A stretch of DNA of 7,388 bases, taken from the NCBI GenBank assembly GCA_020445005.1, contig JAGRHM010000066.1, forward strand, positions 1 to 7,388. Direction: 5' to 3'. Both the position numbers and the translations under genes were made by a program. This document shows positions 1 through 5,777 of this stretch, in pieces (position 1 is the first letter of the stretch; each line of letters begins with the position of its first letter). The notes under the pieces are model-generated. The model ran no database searches. It worked only from the letters and a program-made list of their open reading frames with translations, and was not told the DNA's origin. Source of the DNA: Candidatus Competibacteraceae bacterium. Lineage in GTDB: Bacteria; Pseudomonadota; Gammaproteobacteria; Competibacterales; Competibacteraceae.

Positions 1-531
1 GTGGGACTGCGCCCGGGCCATGGCGGTCAGCAGTTCGTAGCCGCCTTCCGGTTGCATGTCATTCAGTTCAATACCCGCCTGTTGCAATACCGGACGCCAA
101 AGCGGCCAATCGATCCAGTCGCGGAGCCGATGATAAGGTTGCAGGGCGCGCAGGCGCACATCCGCCAGCATCAGACTATGCACCCGCTCTGGATGCCGGC
201 TGGCGAACCGCAAAGCAATCGCGCCACCGAAACTGTGGCCAAGCAAATGAACCTGCTCCAGACCAAGATGATCGAGCAGGGCGGCAAGGTCGTCGGCCAT
301 CTCGGGAATAGAGTAGCCTGTCGGTGTCATTTCGCTGCGGCCATGCCCGCGTAGATCATAAGCGACCAACCGGCACAGTCCAGACAGGGCGCGAACAATG
401 CCCAGATGCCAGAATCCCAGACTGGCCGCCAGGCCATGCACCAGCACCAGATCGCCGCAGATGGGCGCTTCGGTTTGGGCCGGGATCCGCAAATAGTTGA
501 GGTTAACCGTAGCCAGTGGTGCAACCGGCAT
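1..531 (-). CDS. Alpha/beta-hydrolase fold protein, C-terminus beyond window
   Basis: Likely a cytoplasmic alpha/beta-hydrolase of unknown substrate. The frame is open from the start codon to the window edge (177 residues seen; such proteins are usually about 250-290, so roughly a third is missing). Visible family marks are the oxyanion-strand LVLVHG (residues 28-33), the YDLRGHGRS segment (58-66) and the nucleophile elbow GHSFGG (98-103) with Ser100 as predicted nucleophile. The acid and histidine of the triad should lie past the edge. No signal peptide is seen. Two ATGs stand in tandem (534-532 and 531-529). I chose the second because GGAGG at 540-536 sits 4 bases before it and only 1 base before the first; both are in frame. 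The start overlaps the TGA of the upstream phosphohydrolase gene, implying translational coupling. Lipase, esterase, haloperoxidase-like or C-C hydrolase roles cannot be told apart here. Confidence 0.85.
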   Translation of the reverse strand, partial: MPVAPLATVNLNYLRIPAQTEAPICGDLVLVHGLAASLGFWHLGIVRALSGLCRLVAYDLRGHGRSEMTPTGYSIPEMADDLAALLDHLGLEQVHLLGHSFGGAIALRFASRHPERVHSLMLADVRLRALQPYHRLRDWIDWPLWRPVLQQAGIELNDMQPEGGYELLTAMARAQSH

Positions 532-2132
532 CATTCCTCCAGATAACCCAGCATGGCCAGTTGCGCCAGAATTTTGTCGCGATCCTCGGCGGGAATCGCG
601 TCCTCTTGCACTGCGCCATCCTTAACCGGGCGGGTCGGCGGACCGGAGCGCACTGGCCGGCCATGCAGAAAGCCGGCGGTGAAAGCGTGCGTCATAACCT
701 GGCCATCGAAATCGGCGGGAATCGGTAAATCCAGACTGTGCAACAGATTAGCAGCGATGCCGGCGATGGGCAGGGACTCACGATGCCAACCGGGCTGAAT
801 CCCTGGTCCGCCGGCCAGGACGACGCCATCGGGGTGGTGCGTGCCCGTCGCGACCGGCCGAGTGAAAATAACCGGCTCCAGATTACGGATCGAGACAAAG
901 CCGTAATCGGCGAGAACCAGAGTTAAATCCGGGGCGCTGGCGCTGGCCTGACCGGGGAACGCGGCTTCACGGGTCAGAATGTCGCGAATGACCGGTTCGC
1001 CGGTCGCAGGATCGCGCAGAGCATAAAGCTGTTCAATCAAGCGGGTGCGAAATGTCGGATAATCTGTCGGCGTAATGCCGGGCTGACCGGGTTCGCGGGC
1101 GACGCGAATAAAAATGGCGTTGCTGGAGGGCGTGGGACAATAGGCGACGGTTTTGGCCCAGTCCAGATAAGCAAAGGGGCTGGCGGCCCGGCGCCGGGCG
1201 GCGTCGCTGTCGGCAATGTCGTGGTAGCGCAGATAGCCCAGATCAGCCAGATAGCGGTTGATGCGCACGACCCGGCTGGAACCGGTAAAACCATGATCCG
1301 AGGCCATGAACACTTGCGCTTCTGGGCCGGCTAACCGCACCAATTCAGCCAGATAGCCATCCAGTCTACGAAAGTAGTCAAAACAAAGTTTGCGCAAATG
1401 CAGCCAGATTTCATCTGGAGAATCAGGACGCAATTCCGGATCGAGATACGCCCAGGCCTGATGCTGAATTTTATCCGTGCCATCGAACATGACCGCCATC
1501 AGCGCCGGCTGATCTTCGACTAACAGCTTGCGCGCGACCTGGAACCAGAGTTCTTCGCGCGGCAAGTGGTAGCCAATCCAGGCGGCCAGGTAGTCGGTGT
1601 CCATCTCCTCGCCGATCTGGTTCTCCCGCTCAAAATCCCAGGCCAGTTCTTTGGGATGAAAACCGGGAATCGCTTGCAGCCGTTCGTAAAGCGAATCCGG
1701 AGTCATGTTGCGACGCAAATGCTTCCACGGCGTGAAGCCGGGAATCAGACTGCCATTCAGTCGGGGCGGCGGCGCCATCATCGGGAAATTAAGCGAGACC
1801 ACCGAGCGGTCCTGCCGTTCGGCGAGACTCCAGATCGTCTCGCAGCGAATATCGCGGAAATCGTAGAGCGTGAAAAACACCTCGTGCTGGCGGTCGTCGA
1901 CGCGCATGAAGTCATAGATACCATGCGCGCCGGGGTTGCACCCAGTGACCAGCGTGGTCCAGGCCGGTGGAGTCAGCGGATGCGGCGTCGAGCGCAACGG
2001 CGCGCGAAAACCATCCGCCATGAACCGCCCGAGAAATGGCATAACCACGCCCTGACCGGGTTGGTCGCGGGTCAGGTCATCGAGAATGTGAAAAGTGGCG
2101 CCATCCAGGCCGAGAAACAGGGTTCGGGTCAC
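531..2132 (-). CDS. Alkaline phosphatase superfamily phosphohydrolase/phosphomutase (COG3379-like)
   Basis: A 533-residue protein of the alkaline phosphatase / type I phosphodiesterase (nucleotide pyrophosphatase) superfamily, predicted to hydrolyse a phospho-ester with two bound metals. The substrate is unknown. The full metal-site set can be traced: Asp10 in LFLGLDGA; the nucleophile region LTPPAWTTLVTG (53-64) with Thr54 the likely nucleophile, followed by NPGAHGIYDF; Asp220 and His224 in GTDKIQHQAW; Asp279-His280 in ASDHGF; and a histidine in TGTHHPDG (His432 or His433). No signal peptide or membrane segment is seen, so a cytoplasmic enzyme is likely, unlike secreted nucleotide pyrophosphatases. 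It starts at GTG (2132-2130), supported by GGAG at 2142-2139 with 6-base spacing and by LFLGLDG beginning right after it. The stop overlaps the start of the alpha/beta-hydrolase gene. Family assignment is firm; metal and nucleophile roles are inferred from family motifs. Confidence 0.9.
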   Translation of the reverse strand: MTRTLFLGLDGATFHILDDLTRDQPGQGVVMPFLGRFMADGFRAPLRSTPHPLTPPAWTTLVTGCNPGAHGIYDFMRVDDRQHEVFFTLYDFRDIRCETIWSLAERQDRSVVSLNFPMMAPPPRLNGSLIPGFTPWKHLRRNMTPDSLYERLQAIPGFHPKELAWDFERENQIGEEMDTDYLAAWIGYHLPREELWFQVARKLLVEDQPALMAVMFDGTDKIQHQAWAYLDPELRPDSPDEIWLHLRKLCFDYFRRLDGYLAELVRLAGPEAQVFMASDHGFTGSSRVVRINRYLADLGYLRYHDIADSDAARRRAASPFAYLDWAKTVAYCPTPSSNAIFIRVAREPGQPGITPTDYPTFRTRLIEQLYALRDPATGEPVIRDILTREAAFPGQASASAPDLTLVLADYGFVSIRNLEPVIFTRPVATGTHHPDGVVLAGGPGIQPGWHRESLPIAGIAANLLHSLDLPIPADFDGQVMTHAFTAGFLHGRPVRSGPPTRPVKDGAVQEDAIPAEDRDKILAQLAMLGYLEE

Positions 2133-2138
2133 AACAGG

Positions 2139-2142
2139 CTCC
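2139..2142 (-). promoter_or_regulatory. Ribosome binding site supporting the GTG start of the phosphohydrolase
   Basis: GGAG lies 6 bases before the GTG at 2132-2130. No ATG near this position opens the frame, so this site decides the non-ATG start. Confidence 0.6.
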
Positions 2143-2276
2143 AGCAGGATCGTGATTTAGGATCAGGAAATTGGACTACGGTCAATGAATACTGGTCACG
2201 GATGATTAAATGTTGCCTGAATCAGACCGGGTTGGAACGGTACCGCACGCCGAAAAGGGTTGCAAGCAAGAGTGCA

Positions 2277-2294
2277 ATCAGACAAAGCTCTGAT
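2277..2294. promoter_or_regulatory. 18-bp perfect dyad, candidate operator upstream of dctP
   Basis: ATCAGA-N6-TCTGAT is a perfect inverted repeat with 6-bp arms and a 6-bp spacer. It ends 11 bases before a GATAAT hexamer at 2306-2311, so a bound protein would cover the -35 region of that putative promoter. This geometry suits a dimeric helix-turn-helix regulator, but no regulator gene lies in the window and no family can be named. It could also be a chance dyad. Confidence 0.35.
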
Positions 2295-2305
2295 AAAGTT
2301 AATTA

Positions 2306-2311
2306 GATAAT
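2306..2311 (+). promoter_or_regulatory. Candidate -10 element for dctP
   Basis: GATAAT matches five of six positions of the sigma-70 -10 consensus and lies in an AT-rich run 61 bases upstream of the dctP start. No good -35 hexamer is found at 16-18 bp, which would fit an activator-dependent or weak promoter. The call rests on the hexamer and its position only. Confidence 0.3.
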
Positions 2312-2360
2312 ATGTTGCGATTTTTTGTCGCCGTGAACTACCACCATTCATCAAACCATC

Positions 2361-2367
2361 GAGGAGG
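2361..2367 (+). promoter_or_regulatory. Strong ribosome binding site of dctP
   Basis: GAGGAGG lies 5 bases before the ATG at 2373. It is the strongest Shine-Dalgarno match in the window, consistent with high expression of a periplasmic binding protein, which is typically needed in excess over its membrane partners. Confidence 0.75.
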
Positions 2368-2372
2368 ATAAT

Positions 2373-3488
2373 ATGCAACGTCGTGATTTTATTAAAAAAG
2401 CTGGACTAGGTTTGGCGACTGCCGCTGGCGCCGCCGCCGCGGTTCCCGCGCTGGCCGAGAATGAACCTTCATCATCGATGCCAGCCATTAAATGGCGGAT
2501 GGCGTCCAGCTTTCCCAAGAGCCTGGACACCATTTACGGAGCAGGCGAAGTGCTGTCCAAGCGCGTTGCGGAAATCACGGATGGCAGGTTTGAAATCCGC
2601 GTATTCGCCGGCGGCGAGATCGTCCCGCCGTTTGGAGTGCTGGACGCAGTGCAGCAAAACACCGTCGAAGTGTGTCACACCGCTTCCTATTATTACCATG
2701 GCAAGAACAAGGCGTTCTCGCTGGACTGTTCTGTACCGTTCGGCCTCACCGCCCGACAGATGAACGCCTGGCTTTATGAGGGCGAGGGCGGCCCATTGCT
2801 ACGCGAATTTTTTGCCAAGTACAACGTGGTCAATTTCCCCGGTGGGAATACCGGTACACAGATGGGCGGTTGGTTCCGTAAGGAAATTAATTCTCTGGAT
2901 GATCTCAAAGGTCTAAAGATCCGTATCCCCGGCTTTGGCGCGGAGGTGTTTTCGGCATTGGGCGCGGTGCCGCAGTCATTGCCCGGCGGCGAGATTTACC
3001 CTTCGCTGGAACGGGGCGCGATTGACGCCGCCGAGTGGGTCGGCCCTTATGATGATGAAAAGCTGGGTTTCTACAAGGTCGCCAAGTTCTACTATTACCC
3101 CGGTTGGTGGGAGCCGGGTCCGGTGCTGTCGTTCTACGTGAACAAGGAACAGTGGGATAAATTGCCCAAGTCTTATCAATCCGCGTTTGAAGCCGCCGCC
3201 GCGGAAGCCAATGTCGGCATGTTAGCCGCCTATGACGCCAAGAATCCACTGGCCATTCAGCGCCTGGTGCAGAGCGGCACCCAATTGCGGCGCTATCCTG
3301 ACGATGTGCTGAAAGCGGCTTACGAGACCGCGCAGAAAATTTTCGCCGAGGAATCCGCAAAGAACCCTGATTTCAAGAAAATTTTCGATTCCATGCGATC
3401 CTTCCAGAGAGTGTCCGATATCTGGTCAGGTTTGCCGGAAGGTACATTAGCGAACTTCATGCAAACCATGTTGCGCGCGGGTCAATAG
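2373..3488 (+). CDS. dctP: TRAP transporter solute-binding protein, TakP/FcbT1 type (DctP family)
   Basis: Periplasmic ligand-binding subunit of a TRAP importer, 371 residues. The N-terminus is a twin-arginine signal: RRDFIKK at 3-9, an Ala/Gly-rich hydrophobic stretch, and a likely cleavage site after PALA (Ala28), so export is probably by Tat in folded form. The mature protein follows the TakP pattern: WRMASSFPKSLDT (41-53), HTASYYYHGK (102-111), GGNTGTQMGGWFRKE (157-171), the conserved arginine in LKIRIPGF (Arg184), DAAEWVGPYDDEK (218-230) and YYPGWWEPGP (241-250). Family knowledge from R. sphaeroides TakP, which binds 2-oxo acids with a cation, suggests Gln163, Arg184, Glu221, Trp222 and Glu247 shape the pocket; the exact residue match is from memory. 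The ligand is inferred to be a small carboxylate; 2-oxo acids are the leading guess, aromatic acids as for FcbT1 cannot be excluded. It converges on dctQM, its presumed membrane partners. Confidence 0.93.
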   Translation: MQRRDFIKKAGLGLATAAGAAAAVPALAENEPSSSMPAIKWRMASSFPKSLDTIYGAGEVLSKRVAEITDGRFEIRVFAGGEIVPPFGVLDAVQQNTVEVCHTASYYYHGKNKAFSLDCSVPFGLTARQMNAWLYEGEGGPLLREFFAKYNVVNFPGGNTGTQMGGWFRKEINSLDDLKGLKIRIPGFGAEVFSALGAVPQSLPGGEIYPSLERGAIDAAEWVGPYDDEKLGFYKVAKFYYYPGWWEPGPVLSFYVNKEQWDKLPKSYQSAFEAAAAEANVGMLAAYDAKNPLAIQRLVQSGTQLRRYPDDVLKAAYETAQKIFAEESAKNPDFKKIFDSMRSFQRVSDIWSGLPEGTLANFMQTMLRAGQ

Positions 3489-3500
3489 CTGCTGCTTGAT

Positions 3501-3543
3501 AAGCCGTAGGGTACGCATTGCGTACCCTACACTGCTACGGCTT
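3501..3543. repeat. Nested palindrome between convergent TRAP genes; REP-like element or bidirectional terminator
   Basis: The inner hairpin has perfect 11-bp arms, GTAGGGTACGC (3506-3516) and GCGTACCCTAC (3520-3530), around an ATT loop. An outer pair, AAGCCGTAG (3501-3509) and CTACGGCTT (3535-3543), is also perfect and shares GTAG with the inner stem, so two foldings compete at the base. It fills most of the 64-bp gap between the two stop codons. There is no long T-run on either strand (only CTTTT at 3549-3553 on plus), so it is not a textbook intrinsic terminator. The GTAGGGT...ACCCTAC core resembles dispersed intergenic repeats I recall from many bacteria. Whether it recurs in this genome cannot be seen here. 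Confidence 0.7.
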
Positions 3544-3552
3544 CTGAGCTTT

Positions 3553-5004
3553 TCATTGCTCCGAAGGCTGAAGTTGCCGGAACAAGTCAGCCGCGTCATC
3601 GCGGTTAGCGCCGCCCCGGTTATCCTGCGGCATCAGCAGTTGAATCGGGGCAGGTTGGCCCGTATGGGTAGGACGATCCAGACCCAGGGTCACCAGCGAC
3701 GGGAAGGCGATGATCAGCGCCACCATGATGACTTGGATCACCACGAACGGCGCCGCACCCCAGTAAATGTCCGTAGTGCGAATCGTCGGCGGCGCGACGC
3801 TGCGTAAATAGAACAGGGCGAAACCGAAGGGTGGATGCATAAACGACGTTTGCATGTTCACGCCCATTAAAATCCCGAACCAGACCAGGTCAATGCCCAG
3901 CTTTTCCGCCACTGGCGCCAGCAAGGGCAGGATGATGAAGCTGATTTCGAAAAAATCCAGAAAGAAGGCCAGCAGGAAGACCAGGATATTGACAAAAATC
4001 AGAAATCCCATCGTTCCGCCAGGCAAATCGAGCAGCAGATGCTCTACCCACAGATCGCCGTCGACCCCGCGAAACACTAAGCTGAACACGCTGGAGCCGA
4101 TCAGGATAAAAATCACGAAACTGGCGATTTTCGCGGTGGAATGCAGGGATTCCGTGACCATTTTCCGGTTCAGCTTGCCTTTGGAAAACGCCAGCAACAA
4201 TGCGCCCACCGCGCCCATGGCGCCGCCTTCGGTCGGCGTGGCCCAGCCGATGAAAATGGTGCCCAGCACCAGAAAAATCAGTAAAAGCGGCGGGACCATA
4301 GCCACGATTACCCGCTTGAACAACCCCCAACCGCGCAGAGTGCGCGCTTCCGGCGGCAGGGCCGGGGTCAGATGCGGTCGGAACAGCGTATTTAACAGCA
4401 CCCAGCCCACGTACATCGCACCCAGGATCAGGCCGGGCAATACCGCGCCCTTGTACATATCGCCGACGGAACGGCCCAGCACGTCCGCCATTACGATCAA
4501 CACCAGCGAGGGCGGAATAATTTGCGCCAGGGTTCCGGATGCGGCAATGACCCCGCAAGCCAGCGATTTGTCATAGTCATAACGCAGCATGATCGGCAGC
4601 GAGATTAACCCCATCGCAATCACCGAGGCGGCAACCACGCCGGTCGTGGCCGCCAGTAGCGCGCCAACGAAGATCACAGCAAACGCCAGTCCGCCGCGAA
4701 TGCTGCCGAACAGTTGACCAATCGTGTCCAGCAAATCTTCGGCCATGCCGCTGCGCTCCAGCACCAGACCCATGAAGGTGAAAAACGGAATGGCCAGCAG
4801 AATCTCGTTCTTCATGATGCCGAACACGCGGTCCGGCAGGGCTTGCAGCAGGTTAGGCGTGAGCAGACCCAGTTCAATGCCGATCAGGCCGAACACCATG
4901 CCGACTGCCGCCAGCGAGAACGCGACCGGGTAGCCGATCAGCAGGAATAGCATGAGTGCTGAAAACATGATCGGCGCCATGTTGGCGATCAGGAATTCGG
5001 CCAT
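3553..5004 (-). CDS. dctM: TRAP transporter large permease subunit, DctM/FcbT3 type
   Basis: Inner-membrane translocation subunit of the TRAP importer (ion-coupled uptake of the ligand delivered by DctP), 483 residues. Hydrophobic segments run throughout to about residue 434. Family motifs visible include NEILLAIPFFTFMG (66-79), GTLAQIIPPS (157-166), GWATPTEGGAMGAVGALL (253-270) and MQTSFMHPPFGFALFYLRSV (384-403); the two repeated inverted halves of this fold agree with the paired PP-containing motifs. After the last hydrophobic segment comes a polar tail of about 45 residues (roughly 439-483), longer than in typical 425-440-residue DctM proteins. The start is ATG 5004-5002 with GGAGG at 5017-5013 (8-base spacing). 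The dctQ stop lies one base upstream, so the two are cotranscribed and probably coupled. Confidence 0.95.
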   Translation of the reverse strand: MAEFLIANMAPIMFSALMLFLLIGYPVAFSLAAVGMVFGLIGIELGLLTPNLLQALPDRVFGIMKNEILLAIPFFTFMGLVLERSGMAEDLLDTIGQLFGSIRGGLAFAVIFVGALLAATTGVVAASVIAMGLISLPIMLRYDYDKSLACGVIAASGTLAQIIPPSLVLIVMADVLGRSVGDMYKGAVLPGLILGAMYVGWVLLNTLFRPHLTPALPPEARTLRGWGLFKRVIVAMVPPLLLIFLVLGTIFIGWATPTEGGAMGAVGALLLAFSKGKLNRKMVTESLHSTAKIASFVIFILIGSSVFSLVFRGVDGDLWVEHLLLDLPGGTMGFLIFVNILVFLLAFFLDFFEISFIILPLLAPVAEKLGIDLVWFGILMGVNMQTSFMHPPFGFALFYLRSVAPPTIRTTDIYWGAAPFVVIQVIMVALIIAFPSLVTLGLDRPTHTGQPAPIQLLMPQDNRGGANRDDAADLFRQLQPSEQ

Positions 5005-5005
5005 G

Positions 5006-5539
5006 TCAATGCCCTCCCCGGAACGTAGGCATGGGCCGGTCGCCGGTCAGGACAGCAATGTTTTTGATGATCTCGGACAGTCCTTGTAAGCTAAGGAGAG
5101 CGAATGAGACTGGAATCGCTAGTTTCAGCGGCCACCAGATCAGGCCGCCCGGATCAGGCGAAGCTTCGCGAGTTTGGAAAGAAATCAGAAAGTAGTTCCA
5201 GGAATCGGCCATGATCAACAAGCAGACCGGCAGCAGAAAGAACAATCCGCCCAGGATGTCGATCCAGACCCGAGCGACCGGCGGCAGTCGCGACGATAGG
5301 ACGTCAATCCGCACATGACCGCCTTGTTGCAGCGTCCAGGCCGAGCAGAATAAAAACACCAGGCCGAACATAAACCATTGCGCTTCCAGCAAGGCGTTCG
5401 ATCCCCAGTCAAAGGCGTAGCGCAGGGTAGCGGCGGTAGCGCTGGTCAAGGTGCAAAACAGGATCAGCCAGGCCATCCAGCGACCGATCATGGAATTCAG
5501 GGCGTCAATGGCCGCCGCGATGCGAAGCGGAAACTTCAA
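5006..5539 (-). CDS. dctQ: TRAP transporter small permease subunit, DctQ/FcbT2 type
   Basis: Small inner-membrane subunit that pairs with DctM, 177 residues with the start chosen here. Four hydrophobic segments are seen, at about residues 21-38, 52-70, 90-110 and 140-160. Family marks are EAQWFMFG near 52-59 and QGGHVRIDVL at 72-81. I place the start at TTG (5539-5537) because AAGGAG sits 6 bases upstream, and because the resulting N-terminus (LRIAAAIDALN leading into the first membrane segment) looks like other DctQ proteins. An in-frame ATG at 5611-5609 would add 24 residues but has no Shine-Dalgarno sequence, and the added part runs through a REP-like relic. The gene is followed at one base by dctM. 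Family assignment is firm; the TTG start is likely but not proven. Confidence 0.9.
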   Translation of the reverse strand: MKFPLRIAAAIDALNSMIGRWMAWLILFCTLTSATAATLRYAFDWGSNALLEAQWFMFGLVFLFCSAWTLQQGGHVRIDVLSSRLPPVARVWIDILGGLFFLLPVCLLIMADSWNYFLISFQTREASPDPGGLIWWPLKLAIPVSFALLSLQGLSEIIKNIAVLTGDRPMPTFRGGH

Positions 5540-5545
5540 TGCAGT

Positions 5546-5551
5546 CTCCTT
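5546..5551 (-). promoter_or_regulatory. Ribosome binding site deciding the TTG start of dctQ
   Basis: AAGGAG with a 6-base spacer (ACTGCA) before TTG 5539-5537. It is near-consensus and is the main reason for preferring the TTG over the upstream ATG at 5611. Confidence 0.65.
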
Positions 5552-5586
5552 GGACGAAATTAAGTGTAGCGAGGCGGATGGCGCAA

Positions 5587-5634
5587 CCCTCTCTTCCAAC
5601 CCCTTTTCCATCAGCGGGTAAGGGGAGCGAGCGG
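5587..5634. repeat. REP-like palindromic relic upstream of dctQ
   Basis: CCCTCTC followed by the pair CCCCTT (5600-5605) and AAGGGG (5620-5625) enclosing TCC...GGG makes a hairpin of about nine pairs with one mismatch and an ATCAGC loop, then GAGCGAGCGG. The layout resembles the widespread CCCTCTCCC...GCGGGAGAGGGGAGCG type of dispersed repeat, in degraded form. The resemblance is from memory; copy number in this genome is unknown. Confidence 0.4.
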
Positions 5635-5646
5635 TTACAATCAGTA

Positions 5647-5666
5647 ATTGCAGCTACATTGCAGCT
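5647..5666. repeat. Tandem 9-bp direct repeat at 11-bp pitch
   Basis: ATTGCAGCT occurs at 5647-5655 and again at 5658-5666, start to start 11 bp, about one helical turn. Such phasing would put two protein contacts on the same DNA face. It partly overlaps the hairpin at 5650-5684, so it may equally be a by-product of that palindrome. Confidence 0.4.
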
Positions 5667-5684
5667 TTCAGCAAGTGTAGTTGC
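5650..5684. repeat. 35-bp imperfect palindrome between dctQ and ubiD
   Basis: GCAGCTACATTGC (5650-5662) pairs with GCAAGTGTAGTTGC (5671-5684) around the loop AGCTTTCA. Twelve Watson-Crick pairs and one G-U pair form, with a single bulged G at 5675. A shorter perfect dyad, CAGCAA-N6-TTGCTG (5669-5686), overlaps its right half. It lies roughly midway between the two divergent starts and could be an operator, a REP-type element or, if transcribed, a leader hairpin. No T-run follows on either side. Confidence 0.5.
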
Positions 5685-5731
5685 TGGGAATGGACCTGCC
5701 ACATCCAGATCAGAAGCAGAAAGGCGTTTGC

Positions 5732-5740
5732 TGCTAAAAT
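5732..5740 (+). promoter_or_regulatory. Candidate extended -10 promoter of ubiD
   Basis: TGCTAAAAT fits the extended -10 pattern TGnTATAAT with one mismatch, 37 bases upstream of the ubiD start. No good -35 hexamer is present at the usual distance, which extended -10 promoters can tolerate. If used, transcription would begin near 5747, leaving a leader of about 30 bases and placing the 5650-5684 palindrome upstream of the transcript. Confidence 0.35.
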
Positions 5741-5777
5741 CTTTTCGATATTTAACCCTCCGTTCAGGACGCCCACC

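Larger units (their letters stand above)
2133..2372. other. Divergent intergenic region between the phosphohydrolase and dctP
   Basis: This 240-bp stretch separates two genes read outward and should hold both promoters. The half nearest dctP (about 2260-2325) is clearly more AT-rich and contains the dyad and -10-like hexamer listed separately, plus a TTGCA...TGCAA inverted pair (2260-2264 and 2273-2277) and the 8-bp palindrome CGGTACCG (2238-2245). For the minus-strand gene the only -35-like hexamer seen is TTGACC (2185-2180), with a poor -10 (TCCTAA, 2162-2157, 17-base spacer), so that promoter is weak or unrecognised. I found no credible sigma-54 -24/-12 pair and no coding potential. Confidence 0.5.
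5540..5777. other. Divergent intergenic region between dctQ and ubiD
   Basis: A 238-bp stretch between outward-reading genes, dense in short repeats and palindromes listed separately. For dctQ a weak minus-strand promoter candidate is TTGCGC (5587-5582) with TTAATT 17 bases further on (5564-5559); it is poor in the -10. No small gene with a ribosome binding site is seen. Confidence 0.4.

Noticed and set aside
327..524. Minus-strand 65-codon frame at the left end
   Set aside because: Out of frame with the alpha/beta-hydrolase motifs (HG, GHSFGG), which lie in the continuously open frame from 531 to the window edge.
2230..2246. Possible sigma-54 promoter (TTGGAACGGTACCGCA) before dctP, as in some dct systems
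   Set aside because: The GG and GC elements are 9 rather than 10 bases apart, and the flanking consensus bases are poor.
1566..2306. 246-codon plus-strand frame opposite the phosphohydrolase
   Set aside because: Antisense to a well-supported gene and without a family resemblance; it runs on into the AT-rich spacer by chance.
3854..4576. Two long frames (plus 3854-4576, minus 3890-4558) within dctM
   Set aside because: Both overlap the dctM reading frame, which carries all family motifs. Their products are low-complexity Arg/Thr/Ser- or Gly/Arg-rich sequences without domain character.
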